Source of the DNA: an uncultured Collinsella sp.
GTDB lineage: Bacteria; Actinomycetota; Coriobacteriia; Coriobacteriales; Coriobacteriaceae
Direction: 5' to 3'
DNA: 64,000 bases
Assembly: GCA_900541725.1 (NCBI GenBank)
Contig: UQLB01000010.1
Coordinates: 10,135 to 74,134 of the forward strand
Positions 8,828 through 17,245 of this stretch are shown here, in pieces (position 1 is the first letter of the stretch; each line of letters starts with the position of its first letter). Below the pieces are notes generated by a model. It saw only the letters and a list, made by a program, of their open reading frames with translations, was not told the origin of the DNA and did not search any database. A program made the translations under genes and the position numbers.

Positions 8828-9709
8828 CTACACCTTCTCGGGGACGTACTTGCCCAAGAGGCCGGCAGGCTTGACGAGCAGGACGATGATCAAAACACCA
8901 AAGACGATGGAGTTGGCAAGGCTCGTGGAAATGTAGGCTTGCGCCATCGCCTCGATGATGCCGATGAGAATGCCGCCGACAAAGGCGCCGGGGATGGAGC
9001 CGATGCCACCGAAGACGGCGGCGTCGAAGGCCTTGATGCCAGGCATGGCGCCCGTCGTGGGCTGCAGCACCGGCGAGTAGGAGCACAGGAGCACGCCGGC
9101 GATGGCGGCAAGCGCAGAGCCGATGGCAAACGTCATCGAGATGGTGCGGTTGACGTTGATGCCCATGAGCTGAGCGGCGGCCTTGTCCTCGGACACGGCG
9201 CGCATAGCTTTGCCCATCTTGGTCTTACCTGTAAAGAACATCAGGCCGGCCATGATAACCAGGCAGGCGACGATGGTGACGAGCGAGACGGCGCTTACGT
9301 TGAACTTGGCCAAGAACTCCGGCACCTGGAAGGTGACGAGCGAAGTGAAGTTCTTGGGCGTGGCGCCCCACAGAAGCTGCGCGGCGTTCTGCAGGAAGTA
9401 AGACACGCCGATAGCCGTGATCAGAACGGCCAGCGGGCCTGCTTGACGCAGCGGCTTATAGGCCAGGCCCTCGATGAGAACACCGAGAACGGTACAGACC
9501 ACACAAGAGAGAACTACAGATGCCCAGCCCGGGAGGCCGAGATACGACGTGGCGCAGAACGAGACATAGGCACCGACCATGATGACGTCGCCGTGAGCGA
9601 AGTTCAGCATCTTGGCGATACCGTAGACCATGGTGTAGCCCAACGCGATGATGGCGTAGACGCTGCCCATGGACAGGCCGTTGACCAGGTATTGGATAAA
9701 GACCGTCAT
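8828..9709 (-). CDS. livH: Branched-chain amino-acid ABC transporter, permease LivH
   Basis: 293-residue permease with the LivH hallmarks GSVYAIIALGYTMVYGI near the N-terminus, LNFAHGDV, and FGGIGSIPGAFVGG near the C-terminus. The start (MTVFIQYL) was chosen because a GGGGG ribosome binding site sits nine bases ahead; an ATG three codons upstream directly abuts this site and is less suitable. livM follows with no intergenic space. Confidence 0.94.
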   Translation of the reverse strand: MTVFIQYLVNGLSMGSVYAIIALGYTMVYGIAKMLNFAHGDVIMVGAYVSFCATSYLGLPGWASVVLSCVVCTVLGVLIEGLAYKPLRQAGPLAVLITAIGVSYFLQNAAQLLWGATPKNFTSLVTFQVPEFLAKFNVSAVSLVTIVACLVIMAGLMFFTGKTKMGKAMRAVSEDKAAAQLMGINVNRTISMTFAIGSALAAIAGVLLCSYSPVLQPTTGAMPGIKAFDAAVFGGIGSIPGAFVGGILIGIIEAMAQAYISTSLANSIVFGVLIIVLLVKPAGLLGKYVPEKV

Positions 9710-9755
9710 GTTCCACATCCCCCTTTCGAATAGGTTTCCAGTTGATGTATGAAAC

Positions 9756-9818
9756 AGGGACGTTACATCGTCCCTAGATACCAAGCAAGCAGGGAAGGCC
9801 AAAACCTCCCCTGCTTGG
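9756..9818 (-). promoter_or_regulatory. Intercistronic hairpins between the binding-protein gene and livH
   Basis: Two inverted repeats occupy the 139-bp gap. One at 9785-9818 (GCAAGCAGGGAAGG against CCTCCCCTGCTTGG) forms a strong stem without a T run. A smaller one at 9756-9775 is AGGGACG-6 nt-CGTCCCT. Hairpins here commonly stabilise the abundant binding-protein transcript or reduce read-through into permease genes, which is the role inferred. Confidence 0.55.
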
Positions 9819-9848
9819 GATCAAAACCGCTCTATGTAAGGCGGCCAA

Positions 9849-11036
9849 TTAGGCCTGTACGTACTTGCCGTCGGTGATGACGTACGCCGTGGGCTCCTTC
9901 TGGACCTGGCCCTTATCGTTCCAGGTGAGCTTGCCGGTCAGACCGTCAACGGTAATCTTGAGCATAGCCTTGGACAGCTTCTCGGCGGCCTCGGTCGGGT
10001 CGGCGTCGACACCAAGACCGGCCTCCTTGAGGGCCTCGGCCACCGCGTGCACGCCATCGTAGGCGTCGGCGGCAAACTGGTCGGGGGTATCGCCGTACTT
10101 ATCCTTGTAAGCGTTGACGAAGTCGGCGTTCTTCTCGTCGTCGGCGGAGAACGGGGTCATGAGCAGCAGACCCTCGGCAAGAGAGGTGTCGAAACCCTCA
10201 ACGCCCAGGATGCCGTCCATGCCGTCGCAGCCCATCATCTTGACGTCGTAGCCCATGTCCTTGGCGTTCTTGAGCAAAACGGACGCCGGCGTGTAGTAGA
10301 TCGGCGCAAAGATCATGGTGGCGCCGGCCTGCTTGGCCTTGGTCAGCTGGTTGGTAAAGCTCGTGGCGGAGTCGTCCTTAAAGGTCTCCTCGTCGACAAT
10401 CTCGAGCTTGGACTCAGCGGCCTGGGCCTTAAAGGAATCTGCGATGCCCGAAGAATAGGCGTCGCCGGAGTTATAGAACAGCACGAACTTCTCGTCCGCA
10501 TACTTCTGCGCCAGGAACTTGGCAGCGTTGACACCCTGGTTGGGGTCGGTGAAGCAAACCTGGAAGACGCAATCCTTGCCGTCGGTGACGTCCTCGGAGG
10601 ACGCGGACGGGGTGATCATGAACGTCTTGGGGTCGTTACCACACTCTGCGGCAACGGCAACCGACGCACCCGTGGTGGTCGGACCGACGAGGGCCTGCAT
10701 GCCCCAGTCGAGCAGGGTGTTGAAGGCGTTGACGGCCTTCTCGCCATCGGCCTGGTCATCCTCGGCCTTGCTGGCAAGCGGCAGCTCCTTGGTCGAGAAA
10801 TCCTTGCAGCCGAGCTCGACACCCTGGGTAACGGACTTGCCGTAGGACGCGTTGGCGCCGGTCAGCGGGCCGATGGTGCCGATCTTAAACGAAGCGTCGC
10901 TCGAAGCGGAACCGCTGTCGCCGCCGTTGGAGGAGCAGCCAGCTAGAATGGACATCGCCCCCAGACCTGCTGCGCTCGCGATAACGCTCCTGCGATTCAT
11001 AACAGGGTTCAATGACTTACCGGTGAGGTTCGACAT
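9849..11036 (-). CDS. Branched-chain amino-acid-type ABC transporter substrate-binding lipoprotein (copy 1)
   Basis: 395 residues: an N-terminal region with an RR pair (MNRRSV), a hydrophobic stretch and lipobox LAGC (Cys about 34), a Ser/Gly linker, then a type I periplasmic-binding fold (FKIGTIGPLTGANASYG...). It captures a substrate, probably Leu/Ile/Val or a related amino acid, for LivFGHM. The ribosome binding site is GGAGAG. The protein is a close paralogue of the next gene upstream; both share KQAGATMIFAPIYYTP-like and SLAEGxLLMTPFSADDEKN stretches. It is the first gene immediately ahead of the permeases and probably the main subunit. Confidence 0.93.
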   Translation of the reverse strand: MSNLTGKSLNPVMNRRSVIASAAGLGAMSILAGCSSNGGDSGSASSDASFKIGTIGPLTGANASYGKSVTQGVELGCKDFSTKELPLASKAEDDQADGEKAVNAFNTLLDWGMQALVGPTTTGASVAVAAECGNDPKTFMITPSASSEDVTDGKDCVFQVCFTDPNQGVNAAKFLAQKYADEKFVLFYNSGDAYSSGIADSFKAQAAESKLEIVDEETFKDDSATSFTNQLTKAKQAGATMIFAPIYYTPASVLLKNAKDMGYDVKMMGCDGMDGILGVEGFDTSLAEGLLLMTPFSADDEKNADFVNAYKDKYGDTPDQFAADAYDGVHAVAEALKEAGLGVDADPTEAAEKLSKAMLKITVDGLTGKLTWNDKGQVQKEPTAYVITDGKYVQA

Positions 11037-11130
11037 GCGGCTCTCCTCTCAAATCTCGTCGGGTTTCGGTTGCCCGACAGGCCATCCTTCGCCGTGTTCG
11101 GCGTTCGCAAAATAGTAGACGCTTTAGTTG

Positions 11131-11159
11131 AGAAAAGTGGCGATTATTTCAACTTTTCT
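11131..11159. promoter_or_regulatory. Inverted repeat in the AT-rich region upstream of the first binding-protein gene
   Basis: AGAAAAGT and ACTTTTCT form a perfect 8-bp inverted repeat with 13 bases between. The surrounding 150 bp are unusually AT-rich for this genome and must hold the promoter for the operon on the minus strand (for example a TACTAT box near 11115). A regulator binding site is plausible but unproven. Confidence 0.3.
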
Positions 11160-11305
11160 TTTGCTTTGTCCATTTATCCATATTTATGCGTATTTCTATC
11201 GGTTTATGCAGTTTAGCCACTTTATTATGTGAAAGTAATGTTTCTGTTCTGTTACAAGCGTCCTTGCCCTGAATAAAACGGCCTCACCGGTCGCGTTATA
11301 TGCAC

Positions 11306-12472
11306 TTAGGCGGAGATGTACTTGCCGTCCTGAATCACATAGGCCGTAGCGGGCTTTTCGACCTGGCCCTCGTCGTTCCACGTGAGCTCGCCCGTCAGGC
11401 CCTCAATCTTGATCTTGCGCATGGCCTTGGCAAGGTCGGCGGCAATATCGGCGCCGTCGGCCGTCGTGTCAATGCCGGCCTTGTCGATAGCCTCGGCGAT
11501 CGCGTGGACGCAGTCGTAGGCATCGGCGGCAAACTGGTTAGGGGTCTCGTCGTACTCCTCCTTGTATGCCTTGACGAAGTCGGCGTTCTTCTCGTCGTCG
11601 GCGGAGAACGGCGTCATGAGCAGCACGCCCTCGGCAAGCGAAGTGTCGAAGCCCTCCACAGAGAGCAAGCCGTCCATGCCGTCGGTGCCCATGAGCGTCA
11701 TGTCATAGCCCATGTCCTTGGCGTTCTTGAGCAGGACGGACGCCGGCGTGTAGTAGATCGGCGCAAAGATGAGCGTGGCGCCGGCCTCCTTGGCCTTGGT
11801 CAGCTGGTTGGTAAAGCTCGTGGAAGAATCATCCTTAAAGGTCTCGGTGTCGACGATATCGAGCTTGGACTCCTTTGCCTGCTCGGCAAAGGCATCGGCG
11901 ACGCCCGAGCTGTACGTATCGCCGGAGTTATAGAACAGGGCGATCTTGGCGTCCGCGTACTTCTCGGCCAAGAACTTCGCGGCGCTCGTGCCCATGGTGG
12001 GGTCGGTGAAGCAGACTTGGAAGACCGTGGTCTTGTCCTTGGTCACGTCGAGCGACGAGGCGGAAGGCGTGACCATGAGCATGTCGTCGGCAATCTCGCC
12101 CGAGACGGCGACGGCGGCACCGGTGGTAACGGGGCCGACGAGTGCCTGCATGCCCCAGTCGCACAGGGTGTTGAAGGCGTTGATGGCCTTCTCGCCGTCG
12201 GCGACGTCGTCCTCGGACTTAAGCGAAAGCTTGAGGTCCTTGGTCGAGAAATCCTTGGCAGCGAGCTTAGCGCCCTTCTCGGCCGAGACACCATAGGTGG
12301 CCGCAGCGCCGGTCAGGGGGCCGATGACACCGATCTTGAACGTCTTGCCGTCGTCGGCGGAGCCGCCATCCGAACCACCCGAGGAGCAACCGGCGAGCGC
12401 GACGGTACTGCCGAGCGCGGCGGCGCCGGCGAGGAAGTTCCTACGGCTGAACGTGCTGTTGATGTTGAACAT
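11306..12472 (-). CDS. Branched-chain amino-acid-type ABC transporter substrate-binding lipoprotein (copy 2)
   Basis: 388 residues: twin-arginine-like SRRNFLAGAAALG start, lipobox LAGC (Cys about 28), Ser/Gly linker, then the same binding fold as copy 1 (FKIGVIGPLTGAAATYG). Large blocks are identical to copy 1, and differences cluster in the ligand-side segments (for example GEIADDMLMVTPSAS versus AECGNDPKTFMITPSAS). The start has AAGGGGG. A 269-bp AT-rich spacer separates it from copy 1, so it may have its own promoter and terminator. Tandem duplication with altered specificity is the simplest reading. Confidence 0.92.
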   Translation of the reverse strand: MFNINSTFSRRNFLAGAAALGSTVALAGCSSGGSDGGSADDGKTFKIGVIGPLTGAAATYGVSAEKGAKLAAKDFSTKDLKLSLKSEDDVADGEKAINAFNTLCDWGMQALVGPVTTGAAVAVSGEIADDMLMVTPSASSLDVTKDKTTVFQVCFTDPTMGTSAAKFLAEKYADAKIALFYNSGDTYSSGVADAFAEQAKESKLDIVDTETFKDDSSTSFTNQLTKAKEAGATLIFAPIYYTPASVLLKNAKDMGYDMTLMGTDGMDGLLSVEGFDTSLAEGVLLMTPFSADDEKNADFVKAYKEEYDETPNQFAADAYDCVHAIAEAIDKAGIDTTADGADIAADLAKAMRKIKIEGLTGELTWNDEGQVEKPATAYVIQDGKYISA

Positions 12473-12721
12473 GGTGTCCCCCTTTTCGCTGGCCGCGGTG
12501 CGGCCGTCTTGCGGTACAGGGCAAACCTTATGGCCCAAACGTTGACAGTTTGTTACGGGAGTTCGTTTGTAGCGAGCGTGTTTCCAATGTTTCCGCAGCG
12601 TTTCGGGGGTAGCGTTTTATGCGGCTCCCGTTGCCTGGCAAGCACGCGCTCCCGGTTCACGCTAGAATGCACTCAACCTTAACTGGTCAATCATCCATAC
12701 AGATGCACGAAGGAGCTATCT

Positions 12722-14065
12722 ATGAGCGAATCCCTGCGCACCGTGAACGTCGGCCTGATCGGTCTGGGAACCGTCGGCGGCGGCGTGGCCCGTCTGATCA
12801 AGAGCCACCACGATGAGTACCTGGCCGCCTACGGCATCGACCTTAAGCTGACCCGCGCCTGCGCGCTTGCCTGGGAGCAGGCCGAAGCCGCCGGTATTGA
12901 GCGCGAGGCCTTTACGAGCGACTGGCATGACGTCGTCACCGACCCCGCCGTCGACATCGTCGTCGAGCTGATCGGCGGCGAGCACCCCGCGACCGAGATC
13001 TTCACCACCGCCTTCGAGAACGGCAAGCACGTCGTCTCTGCCAACAAGGCCCTGCTGGGCCGTCATGTCGAGACGCTCGCCGAGAAGGCGCGCGCATGCG
13101 GCGTGCAGATTAAGTGCGAGGCCAGCTGCGGCGGCGGCATCCCCATCGTGAGCACGCTCGAGCACGACCTGGTGGGCAACAAGATCCTGACCATCGCCGG
13201 CATTCTCAACGGCACCACCAACTACATCCTGTCGCGCATGGACGCCGAGGGCGCCGATTACGCCGACGTGCTTGCCGACGCGCAGGCCAAGGGCTATGCC
13301 GAGGCCGACCCGTCCGCCGACGTCGACGGCTTCGACGCCGCCAGCAAGACGGCAATTCTCGCCTCCATCGGCTTTGGCACCCGCGTGACCACCGACGATG
13401 TGTACCAGCAGGGCATCCGTACCATCGGCGCCGAGGACATCGCCCAGGCCCGCGAGCTCGGCTACACCATTAAGCTGCTCGGCATCGCCCGCAACACCGA
13501 CGCCGGCGTCGACGTCCGCGTGCATCCCACGCTGATCCCCGCCGACCACATGCTTGCCAAGGTCAACGGTGCCATGAACGCCGTCTACGTGGTGGGTGAC
13601 GCCGTAGGCGAGACCATGTTCTACGGTGCCGGCGCAGGCTCCTTCCCCACCGCGAGCGCCGTCGTGGGCGACATCCTGTCGCTCTCCGAGCAGATCAGCC
13701 GCGGCGTGGCTCCGCTGCCCGAGATTGAGCCCTATGGTCACAACCTCGCCTTTAAGCCCATGGACGAGCTCCAGACCAAGTACTATGTGCGCCTGAAGGT
13801 CGCCGACCGCGTGGGCGCCCTGTCCGAAACGGTCGACATCTTTGCCAAGCACAACATCTCGATCTCGCTCATCAACCAGGTCGAGGACGGCAAGTCGGGC
13901 GTCAGCGATGCCTGCTCGGTCATCTTCCTGACGCACCGCGCGCTCGAGAAGGACGTCCAGGCTGCCGCCGCCGAGCTTGCCAGCGTCGACTGCGTGGCCG
14001 AGGTCGCCAACGTCCTGCGTATCGAGGACGTAGAGGCCTGGACCGAAGGCGTCATGGCCAACTAA
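12722..14065 (+). CDS. hom: Homoserine dehydrogenase with C-terminal ACT domain
   Basis: 447 residues. It reduces aspartate semialdehyde to homoserine for threonine and methionine synthesis. NAD(P)-binding GLIGLGTVGGGV (about 11-22), SANKALL, the catalytic-domain signature GILNGTTNYILSRM (about 161-174) and the ACT domain (about 356-440, beginning YYVRLKVADRVGALS) that usually confers threonine feedback. The ribosome binding site is AAGGAG. It is followed by a strong terminator, so it is probably monocistronic. A TAGAAT element at 12663 is a weak promoter candidate. Confidence 0.96.
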   Translation: MSESLRTVNVGLIGLGTVGGGVARLIKSHHDEYLAAYGIDLKLTRACALAWEQAEAAGIEREAFTSDWHDVVTDPAVDIVVELIGGEHPATEIFTTAFENGKHVVSANKALLGRHVETLAEKARACGVQIKCEASCGGGIPIVSTLEHDLVGNKILTIAGILNGTTNYILSRMDAEGADYADVLADAQAKGYAEADPSADVDGFDAASKTAILASIGFGTRVTTDDVYQQGIRTIGAEDIAQARELGYTIKLLGIARNTDAGVDVRVHPTLIPADHMLAKVNGAMNAVYVVGDAVGETMFYGAGAGSFPTASAVVGDILSLSEQISRGVAPLPEIEPYGHNLAFKPMDELQTKYYVRLKVADRVGALSETVDIFAKHNISISLINQVEDGKSGVSDACSVIFLTHRALEKDVQAAAAELASVDCVAEVANVLRIEDVEAWTEGVMAN

Positions 14066-14096
14066 TCCATCAATCGCCTAGCAATACGCGCTTTGA

Positions 14097-14130
14097 GGGC
14101 TCCCGTCCGATGTGGGACGGGAGCCCTTTT
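14097..14130 (+). terminator. Terminator after hom
   Basis: GGGCTCCCGTCC pairs with GGACGGGAGCCC across a six-base loop and is followed by TTTT. Confidence 0.9.
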
Positions 14131-14279
14131 GTCTCCTGCCCCAAGCACAACGGCAGAGCAAATTTGCGCGAGCCGCTCATCGGTAACGCGGGCTACCGTT
14201 CACCGATATGCAAACGCGGTCGATTCCGGCTACCGCTACGCTGTGCTGCGTACGTCCACCCCCGAAGAATGGAGGCACC

Positions 14280-15029
14280 ATGTTGCTCGAGGGCAAGAAA
14301 GCAATCGTCACCGGAGGCACGCGCGGTATCGGCTATGCCATTGCCTGCCGTTTTATCGAGGAGGGTGCCGCCGTCACCGTCTTTGGCTCGCGTCAGGAGA
14401 CTGCCGATGCAGCCGTTGAGAAGCTGGCAGCCGTCTATCCCGACGCCAAGGTCTGGGGTCGTTCCTGCGATCTCACCTCGCTCGAGGCCGTGACTGAGGC
14501 CTTTACCCAGGCTGCAGCCGACATGGGCGGTCTCGATACGGTCGTCAACAACGCCGGCATCTCCCAGCGCTCGCCCCCTTTGGACTACACGGCCGAGGAG
14601 TTCGCAAAGGTCATGGACCTTAACGTCGTCGCTGTCTTTAATGGCCACCAGGCTGCCGCCAAGATCATGACCGAGGCCGGCCACGGCGGCACCATCACTA
14701 CCACAAGCTCGATGGTCGCCAAGTACGGCCAGCCCTCTGGCGTCGGCTACCCCACGTCCAAGTTTGCCGTCAACGGAATGGTCCAGTCGCTCTCGCGCGA
14801 GCTCGCCCCCATGGGTATTCGCGTCAACGCCGTCGCCCCAGGCGTAACCAAGACCGATATGGTCGCCAACCTGCCCGAAGAGGTCATCAAGCCCATCATC
14901 GCAACCATCCCGCTCGGCCGCATGGGCGAGCCCGAGGATGTCGCCAACGCCTTTGTCTTCTTGGCAAGCGACATGTCCTCCTATGTCACGGGCGCCATCC
15001 TCCCCGTCGACGGAGCCGCCCGCTCCTAA
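14280..15029 (+). CDS. SDR family NAD(P)-dependent oxidoreductase (FabG-like)
   Basis: 249 residues with the classical short-chain dehydrogenase elements: TGGTRGIGYA cofactor loop (about 11-20), NNAG (about 88-91), catalytic Ser-Tyr-Lys in TTTSSMV...YPTSK (Tyr about 156, Lys about 160), and the C-terminal SSYVTGAILPVDGA. The fold is that of 3-oxoacyl-ACP reductase and sugar or steroid dehydrogenases; in gut Coriobacteriia this family includes hydroxysteroid dehydrogenases, but substrate cannot be assigned. The start has TGGAGG. Single gene with its own terminator. Confidence 0.88.
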   Translation: MLLEGKKAIVTGGTRGIGYAIACRFIEEGAAVTVFGSRQETADAAVEKLAAVYPDAKVWGRSCDLTSLEAVTEAFTQAAADMGGLDTVVNNAGISQRSPPLDYTAEEFAKVMDLNVVAVFNGHQAAAKIMTEAGHGGTITTTSSMVAKYGQPSGVGYPTSKFAVNGMVQSLSRELAPMGIRVNAVAPGVTKTDMVANLPEEVIKPIIATIPLGRMGEPEDVANAFVFLASDMSSYVTGAILPVDGAARS

Positions 15030-15075
15030 GGGGCCACAAGCCTCAGCTCCCAGCCTCAATATTGCTCAACCAAAA

Positions 15076-15112
15076 AGCGCGCTGTCTGCATCAACTGCAG
15101 GCAGCGCGCCTT
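15076..15112 (+). terminator. Terminator after the SDR gene
   Basis: A 15-bp stem (AGCGCGCTGTCTGCA / TGCAGGCAGCGCGCC, with mismatches at the ends) with a 5-base loop precedes TTCTTCTGTTT. Confidence 0.75.
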
Positions 15113-15125
15113 CTTCTGTTTGAAG

Positions 15126-15483
15126 TGGAAGCCGTGTCCCAGAATTCCGGCTCAGACCGGGACGCAGCTTCCCTCAGGGCCATGTTTCGGAAAATGTGCC
15201 CCGTTTTGAACGCCGATTCTGGGACACCGTTTCCGCAACGGGTCTCTCGCGGAAACTGTATCCCACTCTGAGCGCCCATTCCGGGACACAGTTTCCCCAA
15301 GGCCTTTGTTTCGGAAAGCGCATCCCATTACGCGTCTTCAAACTGGGACGCGCTTTCCGGCAGGGGTCCAAAGCGGAAACTGCATCCCGCTCTGAGCGTC
15401 CATTCTGGGATGTGGCTTCCCGATGGGGGCCGATGCGGAAACCGCATCCCGTTCCGAGCCTTCAAAGCGGGACGCGCCTTCCC
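15126..15483. repeat. Array of six 48-nt hairpins at an exact 62-bp period
   Basis: Units begin at 15126, 15188, 15250, 15312, 15374 and 15436; each spans 48 nt with a 14-nt spacer, giving an unbroken 62-bp period. Each unit is a long stem (arms like CGGAAACTGYATCCC and GGGACRCRGTTTCC) around an 18-nt loop with core TCTGAGCG or similar. The first unit is in inverted orientation: its loop matches the others only as the reverse complement. Arms differ between units, often with changes on both sides that keep pairing. The array fills the gap between the SDR terminator and the 3' end of the convergent antiporter gene; no other gene is seen from 15030 to 15499. Confidence 0.9.
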
Positions 15484-15499
15484 CTAGGGAAGCATCTCG

Positions 15500-17061
15500 T
15501 TATTTGCCGTCGTCGTCCTGGGCTTCATCGCGCGCGTAGAGCTCCAGCATGCGACGGCGGTATTCGCGCACGGCGAGCTTGGCGCGCTCCAGGCGGCGGC
15601 GCTCACGCGGAGTCAGCTTGGACGGGTCGATCTCGTCGCCATAGGTCTTCTCGGCCAGCAAATGAGCGGCGTCCACGATACGGGCATCGATGTGCCCGTT
15701 TGCCGCCTCGGTCGAGAGGCGGTCGGCAATGGAATCAAGGGTAGGTATGCCGTCGAGCGAACGCCCATGGCCATGCGAGGTCAACAACTCGTGCTCACGC
15801 GCGAGCAAGCTCGCCAGATCGTGATGGGCGCGCAGAATATCGAGCGCGTCGGATGGATGCTCGGCAACCTCCGCCACGGCGGCAACCGGCGCGGCGTCGA
15901 TCACGCGGTAGAAGAGTTGGGCGAGCAGCGGCATCAAAAACACCGTGATGGCACCGGCGGCAACCATGACCGACGCAACATCTTGCGACAGCGCGCCCGC
16001 GTTGACGGCAACGCTGTCACGGCAACGATGATCGGAAGCGCCGTGGTGCAGTACAGGGCCACGGTAATGCGGCCATACGCCGACACATCGCGCGTCGCAG
16101 GACAAATGCCCATAGAGATGAGGATGGGCACGGCGCGAATAATCAGCAACGCCACGATAAAGCCCGCGAGCAAGCCCGGGCGCGACGCCACGGCCGTCAG
16201 GTCGATCTTTGCGCCCGACACGGTGAAGAACACCAGAATCAAAAAGCCGTAGGCCAGGCCGTCGAGCTTAGTCTCGAGCGTATGGTTGCCCTCGGGGATG
16301 ATATAGCGCAGGACAAAGCCGGCGGCAAAGGAGCCCAGCACGATGTCGAGATCGAAGATGGCCGAGAACGCCACGAGCGTGACCAGGATGAGAACCGTCA
16401 AGCGCACGAAGGTCTGCGATGTGGTATCGGCGCGCTCCTCGACAAACGCAAAGAAGCGGCTGCCGACGCGCTTGGAGCGGCTCGGGACCACGGCCAGCAG
16501 CACGCAGACCACCGCAAACAGACCCAAGATCACGAGTGTCTGAATGCCGGTGCGCGCAGAGAGCAGCACCGACATGGCAAGCACGGGGCCAAGCTCGCCC
16601 CAGGTACCGTACGCGAGAATCGAATCGCCCACGCGTGTGCCGGTAAGCGAGCGCTCGCGCATGATGGGCACGAGCGTGCCGAGCGCCGTCGAGGTAAGCG
16701 CGAGCGTCACGGCGATGCCGTCGAAATGGCTGACCGAGAACCACGGCGTAAAGCGCACGGCAAGCCAGGCGATGCCAAACGTGACGACCCACGTCGCCAT
16801 GCCATAGCGCCCCTCGACGCCCGTGATGTTCTTGGGGTCGATCTCAAAACCGGCGAGCAGGAACAAAAAGGCCAAGCCGAGCTCGGACACGAGCGAGACC
16901 TCGGCGTCCACATGGATGATGCCGAGCATATGCGGACCCAGCACCGCGCCGAACACGAGCAAAAAGACCGTCTCGGGAACGGGCTTTCCGGGAATTGCCG
17001 AGGTGATAAAGGGACTCGCAAAGGCCACGAGCGCGATGATGGCGAGAGAAACGAATGCCAT
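15500..17061 (-). pseudogene. Kef-type (CPA2) cation:proton antiporter, frameshifted
   Basis: Two overlapping frames together give one full antiporter of about 520 residues. The N-terminal frame (start MAFVSLAII, AGAAAGG-like site AGAAAGG) holds about 11 membrane segments with the family stretches GAVLGPHMLGI, LGLAFLFLLAGFEID and DLDIVLGSFAAGF. Near 16005-16015 the frame shifts: upstream it reads ALPIIVAVTAL, while the following SVAVNAGALSQDVASVMVAAG, the last membrane segment and the hydrophilic basic C-terminal tail are in another frame. A single-base loss explains it. It could be a real pseudogene, a strain-level mutation or an assembly error. Translated as is, the protein ends in about 20 unrelated residues after the break. 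Confidence 0.8.
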
Positions 17062-17245
17062 GTGATGCCTTTCTCTTGTTTGAGCTTCACTGTAGCACCC
17101 TCGCCGTCCTCTACGCGCCGCGACCTGTCGTATCATAGTGACGTTTACAAACATGTGGCTCAAGGCGACCGCGAGGCTTGCCCCGCAAACCGACCGCTGC
17201 CGCATACCGTACCGTACGCCCAACCGATCAGGAAGGCAGGAACCA

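Noticed and set aside
6163..9733. Very long open frames on the plus strand across the liv genes
   Set aside because: They are antisense to clear livFGMH genes, rich in His/Gln/Asp/Arg as expected from GC-rich codon shadows, and have no ribosome binding sites.
12543..12572. TTGACA as the -35 of hom
   Set aside because: No -10 box is found at proper spacing, and it lies about 175 bp upstream of the start codon.
15062..15371. Short open frames on both strands in the hairpin array
   Set aside because: They follow repeat units, lack start signals and show only repeat-derived residues.
15126..15483. CRISPR array
   Set aside because: Units are imperfect palindromes that differ from each other, spacers are only 14 nt, the first unit is inverted, and no cas gene is present.
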